A stretch of 64,000 nucleotides of DNA from JOPF136 sp963773835. GTDB lineage: Bacteria > Acidobacteriota > Terriglobia > Acidiferrales > UBA7541. The notes beneath the pieces were generated by a model that made no database searches, was not told where the DNA came from, and saw only the letters and a list, made by a program, of their open reading frames with translations. The position numbers were made by a program, and so were the translations under genes. The DNA lies in contig CAVZCQ010000004.1 of NCBI GenBank assembly GCA_963773835.1, positions 558,001 through 622,000 on the forward strand. Reading direction: 5' to 3'. Positions within the stretch are counted from its first letter, which is position 1. Each line of letters starts with the position of its first letter. Shown here piece after piece: positions 41,045-50,270 of this stretch.

Positions 41045-44000
41045 CTAGAACGTCAGCTTCAGTGCGAACTGGAAGCTGCGCGGCCCGCCGCCGCCCAGAA
41101 TCGGGTTCCCGATCCCGCTATCCACCGTCGCCACGATCGGGAAGAAGCCCGAGAACCGGCCCGTGGCGTTCGGCGATGAGAAAGACGAGAGGCCGTCGAA
41201 GAACGACGGCAGCAGCGGGTTCGAGAAGTTCGGGTGATTCAGCAGGTTGTAAGCATCGGCCCGGAATTGGAGATTCATCCGTTCTGTGATCCGCGTGTTC
41301 TTGATGAGGGAGAAATCCCATTGGCGGAACGCCGGCCCGATCAGCACGTTGCGGCCCTCGGTGCCGAAGTGCCTCGTGCCCGAGAGACAATTGGCCGGCC
41401 CCGTCCCCATCCCGTCCAGCGTGCATTGAACCGCGAACGAACTGAGATTGAGGAATTGCGCCGGATTGTGGAAGTTATAGATCGGTTTCGAAATCAGATC
41501 CGGCCGGCCGAAGAACTCCCCGGAACCGTCGTAGTCGTCGATGTCATTCACCAGCTCGAAGGGGTGGCCGCTCTGAATGGTCACCACGCTCGATACAATC
41601 CATCCCTCCCCGAGCCGCCCCAGCGCCTGTGCTTTCGGAAACGCGTATTCCACGGTCCAGATGAAGTGATTCCGAACGTCAAAATTCGATGGGCCGTAGT
41701 TCGACGCGTGCGGGTTGGTGCTGTCGTTCGGTTGCCCCGCGTGCGGCACGTAATCCTGCCCATCGCTCGCGTCGTCAAGATTATGCGACCAGGTATAGTT
41801 GATCTGCTGGGTGATCCCGTGCCAATTCCGCTGTGTCACCGAAACTTGCAGCGCGTTGTAGTTCGACCGCGCGCTCGTCTGGAGCTGTTGCAGGTAGAAC
41901 GGCGCCTGTGGCGACAGCGCGCTCAGGTTCGCGGCACTATCGTTCTGCCCCGGCAGTAGGATCGCATTCGGGTTACTGGTGAACACACCTGTCTGGTTGT
42001 TGAAATTCCGCGGAACTGTGATGGTCCCGCAATTGGCCACGGCCACGGTCAGCGAAATACCCAACCCGCCTGCGCAGGTCGCGTCGTACGCCGTAATTGC
42101 CGCTTGGCTCGGCTGGTTCAGGTCCACGATCCGCTGCAGTTTCCTGCCCTGCGTGCCCACATAGCCCACTTGCAACACGGTATTGGCGCCCAGTTCCTGC
42201 TGCACATTCAACGTAAACGTGCCCACATACGGCGTCACCAGGTGTCCTACTGTGGATGCGTCCGCCGTGTCCGCTCCCAGCGCCGCCGCCGTGTTGTCGA
42301 ATACCGGCACGCCCTGCGCCAGGGCCACCGGGGCCGAGGACGTGCCGAGAGAAAATCCTTGCAACACCGGATGCCCCCCGATGGGGTTGTACGCAGGACC
42401 GAGGTTGTTCGTGTTTTCGTAGAGTTGCCCCAGGAAGTAGTCGAACGAGAATGAATCGTAGAACACCGCCAGCCCCGCCCGCACCACCGTCTTTCCTTTG
42501 CCCAGCGGATCCCAAGCCAGGCTCACCCGCGGCGCAAAATTGTTCCAATCCGGTTTATACGGCTGGTTCATCGGCACCAGCCCCACGGCGGGATTGTAGC
42601 TGCTGATCCCGTCGCTCCCCTCGCGGATTACCCCGAAGTAGTCCCAGCGGATCCCTGCGTTCAGCGTCAAATGCGGCAGGATCTGGTACGAATCCTGGAT
42701 GAAGAGCGCGTTCGAATCCTGATGAGTGTACCGCTGCGTCGTCCCGTAGTTGATTGCGCCGCCTGTCACGTTGCCTTCCAGAAACCCGGTCAGATCGGGG
42801 AACTTGATCCGGCCGCGGAAATTCAGGTCTTCCAGGGAGTCCACCGAGGTGTGCCGGTACTCGTAGCCGAATTTCACGTCATTTTTCGCGAATTTCCACG
42901 AGAAATTGTCCACAAACTGGTAGTTGCGGTCGATCCGGTCCCGTGGGTTGGAAAATCGCGAGGAGCCCAGACTCGAAAGCGTGACATTGGTAAACGTGAT
43001 CTGCGGCAGCCCGAAATCCCTCGGATTCGCCGTGGGCAGAGCCGTCGCTCCGCAGGTGGCGAAGTTCGTGCCTTTCTGCGTGCTGGTCACAGCCCCCAGG
43101 CAGGTGTTCAGCCCGATGCTGGTGGCCGGATTGCCAAACACACTGGCATCTTGCGGGTTGAACCCTTCATGAAAGCGGTTGAAGCCGAAGCGCGCTTCAT
43201 TCACCTTGTGGGCAGAGACCACGCTGACCAGGCTGACCGAAACCAGGTTTGTGTTGGTCGGCGCAATTGTGTTCGTGTTGGGGATATTGTTGCCGCCCCC
43301 AGTGCCCAATGGGAAGCTCTGGGTGCTGCGGCCGTAGAAGTAACGTCCTGAGAGAGTATTCGCGGAGTTAAACGTGTGGTCCACTTTGATGATCGCGCTG
43401 TCCACGTTGTTGCTGGATGCGTCGCTGGAGACGTTGTTGAACCCGCTGGCCGTGGTCGGGATGTTCGGCACTGGCCAGGGTAATGTCCCTCCCGAGCATT
43501 TCCCCTTTGTGCTGCACAGATTGTAGAGATTTGCGATCACGGGATTGAACGCGGAGATGTTGGCGGCAACGCAGCCCTTGATGGTATTGCCCGCAACCGC
43601 AGGGTCACAGGACGCCGGCGACGGCCCATTGAGACCGGCTGGGCCAACGGCCGCCTGGTAATCGCCAAGCGAGGGCACGACGTTCAGGGAGGTCAGCCCC
43701 AGCCCCTCCCGCTGACCCTCGTACGCCCCATAAAAGAACGTCTTGTTCTTATAGATCGGCCCCCCGATCGCCCCACCGAACTGGTTGTTCCGGAACGCGT
43801 CTTTGGGCCCCGTGGTGTCGAAGAAATTCCGCGCGTTCAGCACGCTGTTCCGGAAATACTCGAACACGCTGCCGTGGATGTCGTTCGTCCCGCTCTTCGT
43901 CACGATGTTCACTACCGAGCCCGAACTCCGCCCATACTCCGCGTCGAAATTCGTCAGCACGCGGACCTCGGCGATCGATTCGATCGGCAGGGTGTTGGAC

Positions 44001-44680
44001 GGAACCGCGAACACGCCGCCCTGGTTAATCGCCGGCAGGTTCCGGTAACTGTCGTTCATGTCCGTCCCGTCCAGCAGGAAGTTGTTCGCGCGGTCCCGGT
44101 TCCCGTTCGCGCTGAACTGGCCATACGATCCCGGAGAGCCGCCTGCTCCGCTCGGGTCTCCCGTCACGCCCGGGCTCAAGATGTACAGTTTGTCGATGTC
44201 CCGCCCGTTGATCGGCAGGTCCACGATGTCCCGGCTCTCGAACTGTATCCCCAGGTTGTTGTTCGTCGTTTCGATGGGTGCGGCTGCTTCCTCCGTCACT
44301 TCCACCTTCTGAGCGACGTTGCCGGGCTTCAGCGTGAAGTCCACGTGGCGTTCGCGCGCGATTTCCACGGACACCCCTGTGGCCACCGCTGTCTGGAATC
44401 CTGATTTCGTCGCCGTTACTTCGTAGTTGCCGATCTGCAGCTCGGGGATGGAATAGCTCCCGTCCGTTGAGGTCTGGGTCGTCCGCGTCAGGCCCGTCGC
44501 CGTGTTCTTCGCGGTCACCGTTGCCCCGGCGATCACCGCGCCGGAGGGATCCGTCACCGTCCCGATAATGGATCCTCGAAACGTCTGCGCCGCTGCCGGC
44601 AGGCACACCACCAGCCCGGCCACAATCAGCGCTGCCAGACACACCTCGAATATCCACACCCTTCTTTGCTGTTTCAGCAT
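41045..44680 (-). CDS. TonB-dependent outer-membrane receptor with N-terminal carboxypeptidase-regulatory-like domain
   Basis: 1211 residues from the ATG at 44680 (GGGGAGGA upstream). After the signal (FEVCLAALIVAGLVVCLPAA) comes a CarboxypepD_reg-like beta-sandwich: TVTDPSGAVIAGATVTAKNT, then GSYSIPELQIGNYEVTATKS. The plug region has RDIVDLPINGRDIDKLYILS and GSVVNIVTKSGTNDIHGSVF. The rest is a beta barrel ending in Phe (SFQFALKLTF), the usual outer-membrane terminus. Acidobacterial genomes have many such receptors, which probably take up oligosaccharides or peptides. The divergent neighbour is an S15 peptidase, hinting at peptide use; that is inference. Confidence 0.95.
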   Translation of the reverse strand: MLKQQRRVWIFEVCLAALIVAGLVVCLPAAAQTFRGSIIGTVTDPSGAVIAGATVTAKNTATGLTRTTQTSTDGSYSIPELQIGNYEVTATKSGFQTAVATGVSVEIARERHVDFTLKPGNVAQKVEVTEEAAAPIETTNNNLGIQFESRDIVDLPINGRDIDKLYILSPGVTGDPSGAGGSPGSYGQFSANGNRDRANNFLLDGTDMNDSYRNLPAINQGGVFAVPSNTLPIESIAEVRVLTNFDAEYGRSSGSVVNIVTKSGTNDIHGSVFEYFRNSVLNARNFFDTTGPKDAFRNNQFGGAIGGPIYKNKTFFYGAYEGQREGLGLTSLNVVPSLGDYQAAVGPAGLNGPSPASCDPAVAGNTIKGCVAANISAFNPVIANLYNLCSTKGKCSGGTLPWPVPNIPTTASGFNNVSSDASSNNVDSAIIKVDHTFNSANTLSGRYFYGRSTQSFPLGTGGGNNIPNTNTIAPTNTNLVSVSLVSVVSAHKVNEARFGFNRFHEGFNPQDASVFGNPATSIGLNTCLGAVTSTQKGTNFATCGATALPTANPRDFGLPQITFTNVTLSSLGSSRFSNPRDRIDRNYQFVDNFSWKFAKNDVKFGYEYRHTSVDSLEDLNFRGRIKFPDLTGFLEGNVTGGAINYGTTQRYTHQDSNALFIQDSYQILPHLTLNAGIRWDYFGVIREGSDGISSYNPAVGLVPMNQPYKPDWNNFAPRVSLAWDPLGKGKTVVRAGLAVFYDSFSFDYFLGQLYENTNNLGPAYNPIGGHPVLQGFSLGTSSAPVALAQGVPVFDNTAAALGADTADASTVGHLVTPYVGTFTLNVQQELGANTVLQVGYVGTQGRKLQRIVDLNQPSQAAITAYDATCAGGLGISLTVAVANCGTITVPRNFNNQTGVFTSNPNAILLPGQNDSAANLSALSPQAPFYLQQLQTSARSNYNALQVSVTQRNWHGITQQINYTWSHNLDDASDGQDYVPHAGQPNDSTNPHASNYGPSNFDVRNHFIWTVEYAFPKAQALGRLGEGWIVSSVVTIQSGHPFELVNDIDDYDGSGEFFGRPDLISKPIYNFHNPAQFLNLSSFAVQCTLDGMGTGPANCLSGTRHFGTEGRNVLIGPAFRQWDFSLIKNTRITERMNLQFRADAYNLLNHPNFSNPLLPSFFDGLSSFSSPNATGRFSGFFPIVATVDSGIGNPILGGGGPRSFQFALKLTF

Positions 44681-44997
44681 GGAACTAGTCCTCCCCGCAA
44701 TCACACCCCACATCCGTTTCTGGGAAATCCCCCGATGAGCGCGGTCCCGTGACCCCGAGGTGAATGAAAATACCACTCCCCGTCTCGCCCCGGAACTATC
44801 TGTCACGGTAGGCGATTCACGCCATTGCGTCAAGCGCGTTTTCCCTCGTTGGCGCACGCTGGGAACGGGGTTGCGTCGCAATCCGGCGGTGGGAGGACCA
44901 CCCGGCCCACTCGCAGCACTGCCAACCGCTCCCCCGCGGCCGTCGCTTGGCGGATTCAGCGCCGCGCTCTCGCTCGCTGTGCTACTTTCTCTCCGCG
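44681..44997. other. Intergenic region between the TonB receptor and the S15 peptidase
   Basis: 317 bases between divergent starts. I see no convincing promoter pair, gene or repeat. An open frame continues upstream of both starts but the gene-like character stops. Confidence 0.5.
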
Positions 44998-47118
44998 ATG
45001 CACCCAGTGCCATTGCTTCGACGAAAGGGGCGCGCCCGCCTTTTTCCGGCCTCACTCCCCGCCCTGGTCATTCTCCTCCTCGCGGTCGCCCTCGCCGCGG
45101 CCTCCGGCGCGCCACGCGCCCTGCGGCAATCCGCCGCCTCGCCGCACTATTCCGGTGTGCTCATCCAGCAGGCCCAAATCCCCATGCCCGATGGCCTCCA
45201 CCTCGCCGCCAACCTCTTCTTTCCAGAGGGCGCCCGCCCCGATGAGCGGTTCCCGGTCCTGCTCGAATATCTCCCTTACCGCAAGGACGATTGGAGCGCC
45301 GAGCGCGACTTCCAACTCCACAGCTATTTCGTCCGCCGCGGCTACATCTCCGCGCGCGTGGACATCCGCGGCACGGGCGCGAGCCAAGGCCGCCAGCCCG
45401 ACCGCGAATACTGCGATCAGGAGCAGGAGGACGGCATGGCCGTCATCGACTGGCTCTCCCGCCAGCCCTGGTCCAACGGCAATGTCGGCATGATGGGAAT
45501 TTCCTGGGGCGGCTTCAATTCCATCCAGATGGCCATGCGTCATCCGCCCGCTCTCAAAGCCATTCTCGCCGTGGACGCCTCCGACGACCTCTTCCACGAC
45601 GACATCCATTACATCGACGGCATGATGCACGCCGATGAATTCGAACTCTCGATGGACCTCACCAACGCCCTTTCTCCCGCTCCTGATTTCCCCATCGACG
45701 AAGCTACGCTCGCCGCCCGCTTCGACGCCCCTCCCTGGTTCCTCGCGTACCTCCAGCACCAGCACGACGGCCCGTTCTGGCGCCGCGCCTCCCTCCGTCC
45801 CGACTACAGCCGCATCACCATTCCCGTCTTCCTCATCGGCGGATTCCTCGACGGCTACCGCGACTCCATTCCCCGCATGATGGCCGGTGTGCGCGTGCCC
45901 GTGAAAGCCATCGTCGGCCCCTGGAATCACACCTTTCCGCACGACGCCGACCCTGGCCCCGAAATCGAATGGCGTGAAAAAGCCGTCCGCTGGTGGGATC
46001 ACTGGCTCAAAGGACGCGACACCGGCATTCTCGCCGAGCCCCGCCTCGACGTTTTTCTCCGCCACGCCTATCCGCCCGGCCTCACCCTCCCCGAAATTCC
46101 CGGCGAGTGGCGCAGCGAAGCCGCCTGGCCCCCCGCCGGTCTGCACGATTCCACGTTTTATTTCACTTCCGGCCACGCGCTCGCTGATGCGCCTCCTGCA
46201 AAAAACGCGCACCCGCTCCGTTGCATCCCCTCCACCGGCATCGAAGCCGGATTCTGGTGGGGCGACCTCACTGCCGACCAGCGGCCCTCCGATGCGCAGA
46301 GCCTGGTGTACGACTCCGAGCCGTTGTCTGCCGAACTCACGATTCTCGGCCTTCCGCAGGCCATCCTCAGCGGCACATCCACCTCGTCGCTGGCCAACTG
46401 GTTCGTCCGCCTCGAGGACGTCGCTCCCAACGGCGCCGTCACTCTCATCACCGGCGGCGGCCTCGCAGGCGCCCAGCGCGATTCCTCTTCCAACCCCACC
46501 GCGCTCCAGCCCGCGCATGTCTACGAATTCCGCGTGCCCCTCCATTTCACTTCCTGGCTCTTTCCGAAGGGCCATCGCATCCGCGTCGCCGTTGGAAACG
46601 CCCTCTGGCCCATGATCTGGCCCACTCCCTATCCGCTCAGCACCACGCTTCATCTCGGCGATTCTGACGGCTCTCGCATCCTCCTGCCCGTCGTCCCGCG
46701 CATGGCGCCTGCGCAACCTTCGTTCGCCGCTCCCGAGCCCCCTCCTCTCCTTCTCGGCTACTCCTCCACCGGCGACACCTGGCCCGGCGACTATCACATC
46801 GAACGCGATTCTCAGCGCGGCACCGCCCATGTCTCCTGGGCCGGAAAATACCGCATGACATTTCCCTGGGGTTCTGAAGAATCACATGAGCAGTTGCTCT
46901 ACGACATCGAGGACTGCATGCCCTCCGACAATTCCGTCCGCGGCGACGCCGATTTCATCGTCCACGTCCGCGACACTGTTCTAACCTGGCGCGTCCATCT
47001 CCTCCTCCGCAGCGACGCCCACCACCTCTACTACCAGTTCGAACGCGAACTCCTCCAGGACGGCAACCAGATCCGCGACCGCGTCTGGAAAGCCACCATC
47101 GTCCGCGACTACCAGTAG
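44998..47118 (+). CDS. CocE/NonD or X-Pro dipeptidyl-peptidase-like hydrolase (S15 family)
   Basis: 706 residues from the ATG at 44998. A signal/anchor helix (LPALVILLLAVALAAA) is followed by the hydrolase: MPDGLHLAANLFFPEG, VLLEYLPYRKDD, RGYISARVDIRGTGASQG, nucleophile motif GMMGISWGGFNS with Ser169, IPVFLIGGFLDGYRD with the Asp, and GPWNHTFPHDADPG with the His. The C-terminal half is the jelly-roll domain of the family. Substrates in the family include X-Pro peptides, cocaine-type esters and glutaryl-amides; by sequence the substrate is unknown. The TAG stop lies in a palindromic repeat. Confidence 0.92.
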   Translation: MHPVPLLRRKGRARLFPASLPALVILLLAVALAAASGAPRALRQSAASPHYSGVLIQQAQIPMPDGLHLAANLFFPEGARPDERFPVLLEYLPYRKDDWSAERDFQLHSYFVRRGYISARVDIRGTGASQGRQPDREYCDQEQEDGMAVIDWLSRQPWSNGNVGMMGISWGGFNSIQMAMRHPPALKAILAVDASDDLFHDDIHYIDGMMHADEFELSMDLTNALSPAPDFPIDEATLAARFDAPPWFLAYLQHQHDGPFWRRASLRPDYSRITIPVFLIGGFLDGYRDSIPRMMAGVRVPVKAIVGPWNHTFPHDADPGPEIEWREKAVRWWDHWLKGRDTGILAEPRLDVFLRHAYPPGLTLPEIPGEWRSEAAWPPAGLHDSTFYFTSGHALADAPPAKNAHPLRCIPSTGIEAGFWWGDLTADQRPSDAQSLVYDSEPLSAELTILGLPQAILSGTSTSSLANWFVRLEDVAPNGAVTLITGGGLAGAQRDSSSNPTALQPAHVYEFRVPLHFTSWLFPKGHRIRVAVGNALWPMIWPTPYPLSTTLHLGDSDGSRILLPVVPRMAPAQPSFAAPEPPPLLLGYSSTGDTWPGDYHIERDSQRGTAHVSWAGKYRMTFPWGSEESHEQLLYDIEDCMPSDNSVRGDADFIVHVRDTVLTWRVHLLLRSDAHHLYYQFERELLQDGNQIRDRVWKATIVRDYQ

Positions 47119-47145
47119 CGCCGGCGTCTCGCCGGCCTTCAGTCC
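47115..47145 (+). repeat. GCCGGCG palindromic repeat starting at the S15 peptidase stop codon
   Basis: Arms GCCGGCG (47120-47126) and CGCCGGC (47130-47136) with loop TCT, preceded by GTAGC and followed by CTTCAGTCC. The 31-base element differs in one base from 60950-60980, where the TAG also is a stop codon. Confidence 0.75.
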
Positions 47146-47165
47146 TTCTCGCCAGCCCCGCGGAT

Positions 47166-50099
47166 CTACCGTCGCATCGCCTCCCGCATCGCTTCCGCGA
47201 TGTGCACCGCTCTCCTCCCTGTCCCCTGCCAGATCTGCTCCCGGCAACTGAATCCATCCGAAACGATCACTGTGTCCTCCCCTGCCTTCCTCACCGCCGG
47301 CAGCAGCACCCGCTCCCCTAGCGCCTGCGAGACCGCATATTTCTCCCGCGCAAATCCAAACGGCCCCGCCATCCCGCAACATCCCGCATCGAGCGATTCC
47401 ACCTCCGCCCCCATCTTCCGCAGCAGCGCCTCCGCATGTCCCATCTTCATCAGCGCCTTCTGGTGGCAATGCCCGTGCAGAATGACCTTCCGCTCCAGCC
47501 GCTGTGGCGTCCAGTCCCCTGCGTGCCGCTCCAGAAATTCACTCAGCAGGTAGGTCTGGCTCCCCAGCCGCGACGCGCTCTCATTCCCCGGCATCAGGTT
47601 GCCCAGCTCATCGCGAAACACCGAAGCGCAACTCGGCTCCAGCACCACAATCGGCGTCCCCGCATCGATGTGCGGCGCAAACACTCGCAGCACTCGCTCC
47701 AGATATCCCCTCGCCTCCTCCAGCATCCCGAAATCATAGAGCGGACGCCCACAGCACGCCTGCTCCACTGGAATCGTCACCCTGAATCCCGCTTCCCTCA
47801 GCACCTCCATGCCCGCACGCAGCGTTTCCGGATGAAAGTGGTTGTTGAACGTATCCACCCATAGCACCACTTCCCGTGCGCCGGCTCCCGCGGTCGCCCG
47901 TTTCATCTCCTCGCTGTTCCTCGCCCAATCCACAAAACTCCGCCTCGCCAGCCGCGGAATCTCTCGCTCCGGCGCCAGCCCCAACGCGCCCCGCATCACG
48001 CTCCGCAATCCCGGCGCATGCGCCACAAAATTTGCCGCCCACGGCGCCACGGCAGCGAGCCGCAGCCAGCGGTCAATCCTCCCAAACACCCGCGCAAACA
48101 ACGGCCGCCCCCGGCCCTCGTAGTAATGCGCCAGGAACTCCGCCTTATACGTCGCCATGTCCACGTTCGCGGGACACTCCGATTTGCACGCTTTGCACGC
48201 CAGGCACAGCTCCAGCGCCTGTTTCACCTGTTCGTCCTTCCAGCCTCCGCGCACCACTTCGCCCTGGAGCAGCTCGAACAGCATGTGCGCCCGCCCACGC
48301 GTGCTGTGCTCTTCCTCCAGCGTCACCATGTAGCTGGGACACATCCCGCCCGCATCCTGCTTCCGGCACATTCCCAGCCCGATGCACCGCTCCGCCGCCT
48401 TCGTAAACGAGCCGCCATCCTCCGGGTATTGGAAATGCGTCGCCGGACGTGTCGGTTTGTAATCCGCGCCCAGCCGCAAGTTCTCCGCCACCGGATACGG
48501 GTCCACCACTTTGTGCGGGTTCATCCCGTTCGCCGGGTCCCACGCCGCTTTGAACTCTCCGAACGCGCGCATCAGCTCCGGACCGAACATTTTCGGCAGC
48601 AGCGCCGCGCGCGACTGCCCGTCCCCGTGCTCTCCTGAGAGCGACCCGCCGTAAGAGATCACCAGGTCCGCCGCCCGCTCCATGAATTGCAGGAATTTCC
48701 GTATTCCGCTATCGCTCAGCAGGTCGAAACTGACCCGCATGTGCACGCATCCATGCCCGAAATGGCCGTAGAATGCGCCCACGTATCCGAATTCATTCAT
48801 CAGCGCCCGCAGGTCCCTCAGATACCGCCCCAGTTTTTCCGGCGCCACTGCGGAATCGTCCCATCCGTCCCACTGCGGCGGCGCGCCCGGATAAAACGCC
48901 GAAGCCCGCGGCCCCGCCTCGCGCAATTGCCACACCGCCCGCGCCTCCGCCTTCGAGTAAATCCGCGCCGTCGGCGCTCCCGGCAGTTGCCCCACGCGCT
49001 CAACCATCCGCCGCGCCAATTCCTGCGACTCCGCCGCGTCATCCGTCCCGAATTCCACCAGCAGTAGCCCGCGCCCTTCCGGCAGCAGCTCCAGGTTCGC
49101 GGCATTTTTCTTCCGCAGCCCCTCCACAATCCCGCCTTCCAACCCTTCGAGCCCGATGGGATGAAGCTCCAGAATCTCCGGCACGTGGTCCGCCGCCTGA
49201 TACGCATCCGGATACCCCAGCCCCACCAGCGTCCTCTGCTGCGGGCTGTGGATCAGCTTCAATTTCGCTTCCAGCACCACCGCGCACGTCCCCTCCGTCC
49301 CCACCAGCGCCCGCGCCACGTGGAAACCGTTCTCCGGCAGCAACTCGTCCAGGTTGTAGCCGGACACGCGCCTCGGTATTCGCGGGAATTTCGCGCGAAC
49401 CAATTCCGCATACTGGTCCCGAATCCCCCTCAGCGTCGCGTAAATCTGCCCCCGCCGCCCCTCCTCCCGCACATTGCCATCGAGTTCCGCTTCCGTTGTT
49501 GCTCCAACCGTCATCCGCGTCCCGTCGTACAGCAAAACCGTCAGCTCCTCCACGTTGTCCACCGTCTTCCCACCCAGGAGCGAATGCGTCCCGCACGAAT
49601 TGTTTCCGATCATCCCGCCAATCGTGCACCGGCTGTGCGTCGAAGGGTCCGGCGCAAACGTCAACTGGTGGGTCTCCGCCTGCCCCCGCAGCGTATCGAG
49701 CACAATCCCCGGCTCCACGCGCGCGATTCTTCGCTCCGCATCCAGTTCCATAATCCGGTTCATGTATTTTGTGAAATCCAGCACCACCGCTACGTTGCAC
49801 GACTGCCCCGCCAGGCTCGTTCCCGCCCCGCGTGGCAGCACCGGCGCGCCAAATTTCCTGCATGCCGCCACCGCCGCTTCCACGTCCTCCGCATCCCGAG
49901 GCACCACCAGCCCAATCGGTATCTGCCGGTAGTTCGACGCGTCCGACGCGTACATCGCCCGGCTCCCCGCGTCGAACCGCACCTCGCCCCGCACCGCGCG
50001 TTTCAGCTCGCGCTCCAGCTCCGCCGCCTGCGCGAACGAATCCACCGGCTTCCCATGCGAACTCGCCGGCAGCGCCCCGATCGTATGCAGCCTCTCCAT
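47166..50099 (-). CDS. FAD-linked oxidase fused to Fe-S/CCG domains (D-lactate or glycolate dehydrogenase type)
   Basis: 977 residues from the ATG at 50099. N-terminal FAD-binding VAO-type domain: PVLPRGAGTSLAGQSCNVAV, GGMIGNNSCGTHSLLGGKTV, and a FAD-oxidase C-terminal domain (FYGHFGHGCVHMRVSFDL, GGSLSGEHGDGQSRAALLPK). From about residue 590, two [4Fe-4S] motifs: C-I-G-L-G-M-C ... MCPSYMVTLEEEHSTRGRAH and CLACKACKSECPANVDMATY. Then two CCG domains, VEQACCGRPLYDFG and HGHCHQKALMKMGHAE ... DAGCCGMAGPFG. This single-chain layout is typical of YdiJ/Dld-II-type dehydrogenases. The substrate is likely a 2-hydroxyacid. Alternative starts lie at 50132 and 50204. Confidence 0.94.
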   Translation of the reverse strand: MERLHTIGALPASSHGKPVDSFAQAAELERELKRAVRGEVRFDAGSRAMYASDASNYRQIPIGLVVPRDAEDVEAAVAACRKFGAPVLPRGAGTSLAGQSCNVAVVLDFTKYMNRIMELDAERRIARVEPGIVLDTLRGQAETHQLTFAPDPSTHSRCTIGGMIGNNSCGTHSLLGGKTVDNVEELTVLLYDGTRMTVGATTEAELDGNVREEGRRGQIYATLRGIRDQYAELVRAKFPRIPRRVSGYNLDELLPENGFHVARALVGTEGTCAVVLEAKLKLIHSPQQRTLVGLGYPDAYQAADHVPEILELHPIGLEGLEGGIVEGLRKKNAANLELLPEGRGLLLVEFGTDDAAESQELARRMVERVGQLPGAPTARIYSKAEARAVWQLREAGPRASAFYPGAPPQWDGWDDSAVAPEKLGRYLRDLRALMNEFGYVGAFYGHFGHGCVHMRVSFDLLSDSGIRKFLQFMERAADLVISYGGSLSGEHGDGQSRAALLPKMFGPELMRAFGEFKAAWDPANGMNPHKVVDPYPVAENLRLGADYKPTRPATHFQYPEDGGSFTKAAERCIGLGMCRKQDAGGMCPSYMVTLEEEHSTRGRAHMLFELLQGEVVRGGWKDEQVKQALELCLACKACKSECPANVDMATYKAEFLAHYYEGRGRPLFARVFGRIDRWLRLAAVAPWAANFVAHAPGLRSVMRGALGLAPEREIPRLARRSFVDWARNSEEMKRATAGAGAREVVLWVDTFNNHFHPETLRAGMEVLREAGFRVTIPVEQACCGRPLYDFGMLEEARGYLERVLRVFAPHIDAGTPIVVLEPSCASVFRDELGNLMPGNESASRLGSQTYLLSEFLERHAGDWTPQRLERKVILHGHCHQKALMKMGHAEALLRKMGAEVESLDAGCCGMAGPFGFAREKYAVSQALGERVLLPAVRKAGEDTVIVSDGFSCREQIWQGTGRRAVHIAEAMREAMRR

Positions 50100-50196
50100 C
50101 TCAGTTTTTCTCTCCCGCCCGTACCTCCCCATCGGCCCGCAGTCTACCTCACGAATCGCTCCCCGGCACCGCGACGGGTCCGTTGCAGTCTCCCCA

Positions 50197-50224
50197 CCAG
50201 TCACCAGTCACGAGTCACCAGTCA
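50197..50224 (+). repeat. Four tandem heptamers CCAGTCA / CGAGTCA
   Basis: CCAGTCA, CCAGTCA, CGAGTCA, CCAGTCA follow one another between divergent genes. A related array preceded by the same TCTCCCCA lies at 56510-56537, and a weaker one at 53862-53882. Confidence 0.75.
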
Positions 50225-50270
50225 CTCGCTCGTTGTCCTTCCATGCTATCGTTCCTACGTCCACACTCGA

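Noticed and set aside
45052..46830. 592-codon minus-strand frame opposite the S15 peptidase
   Set aside because: Antisense of a gene with an intact catalytic triad; composition Gly/Glu/Val-rich without motifs.
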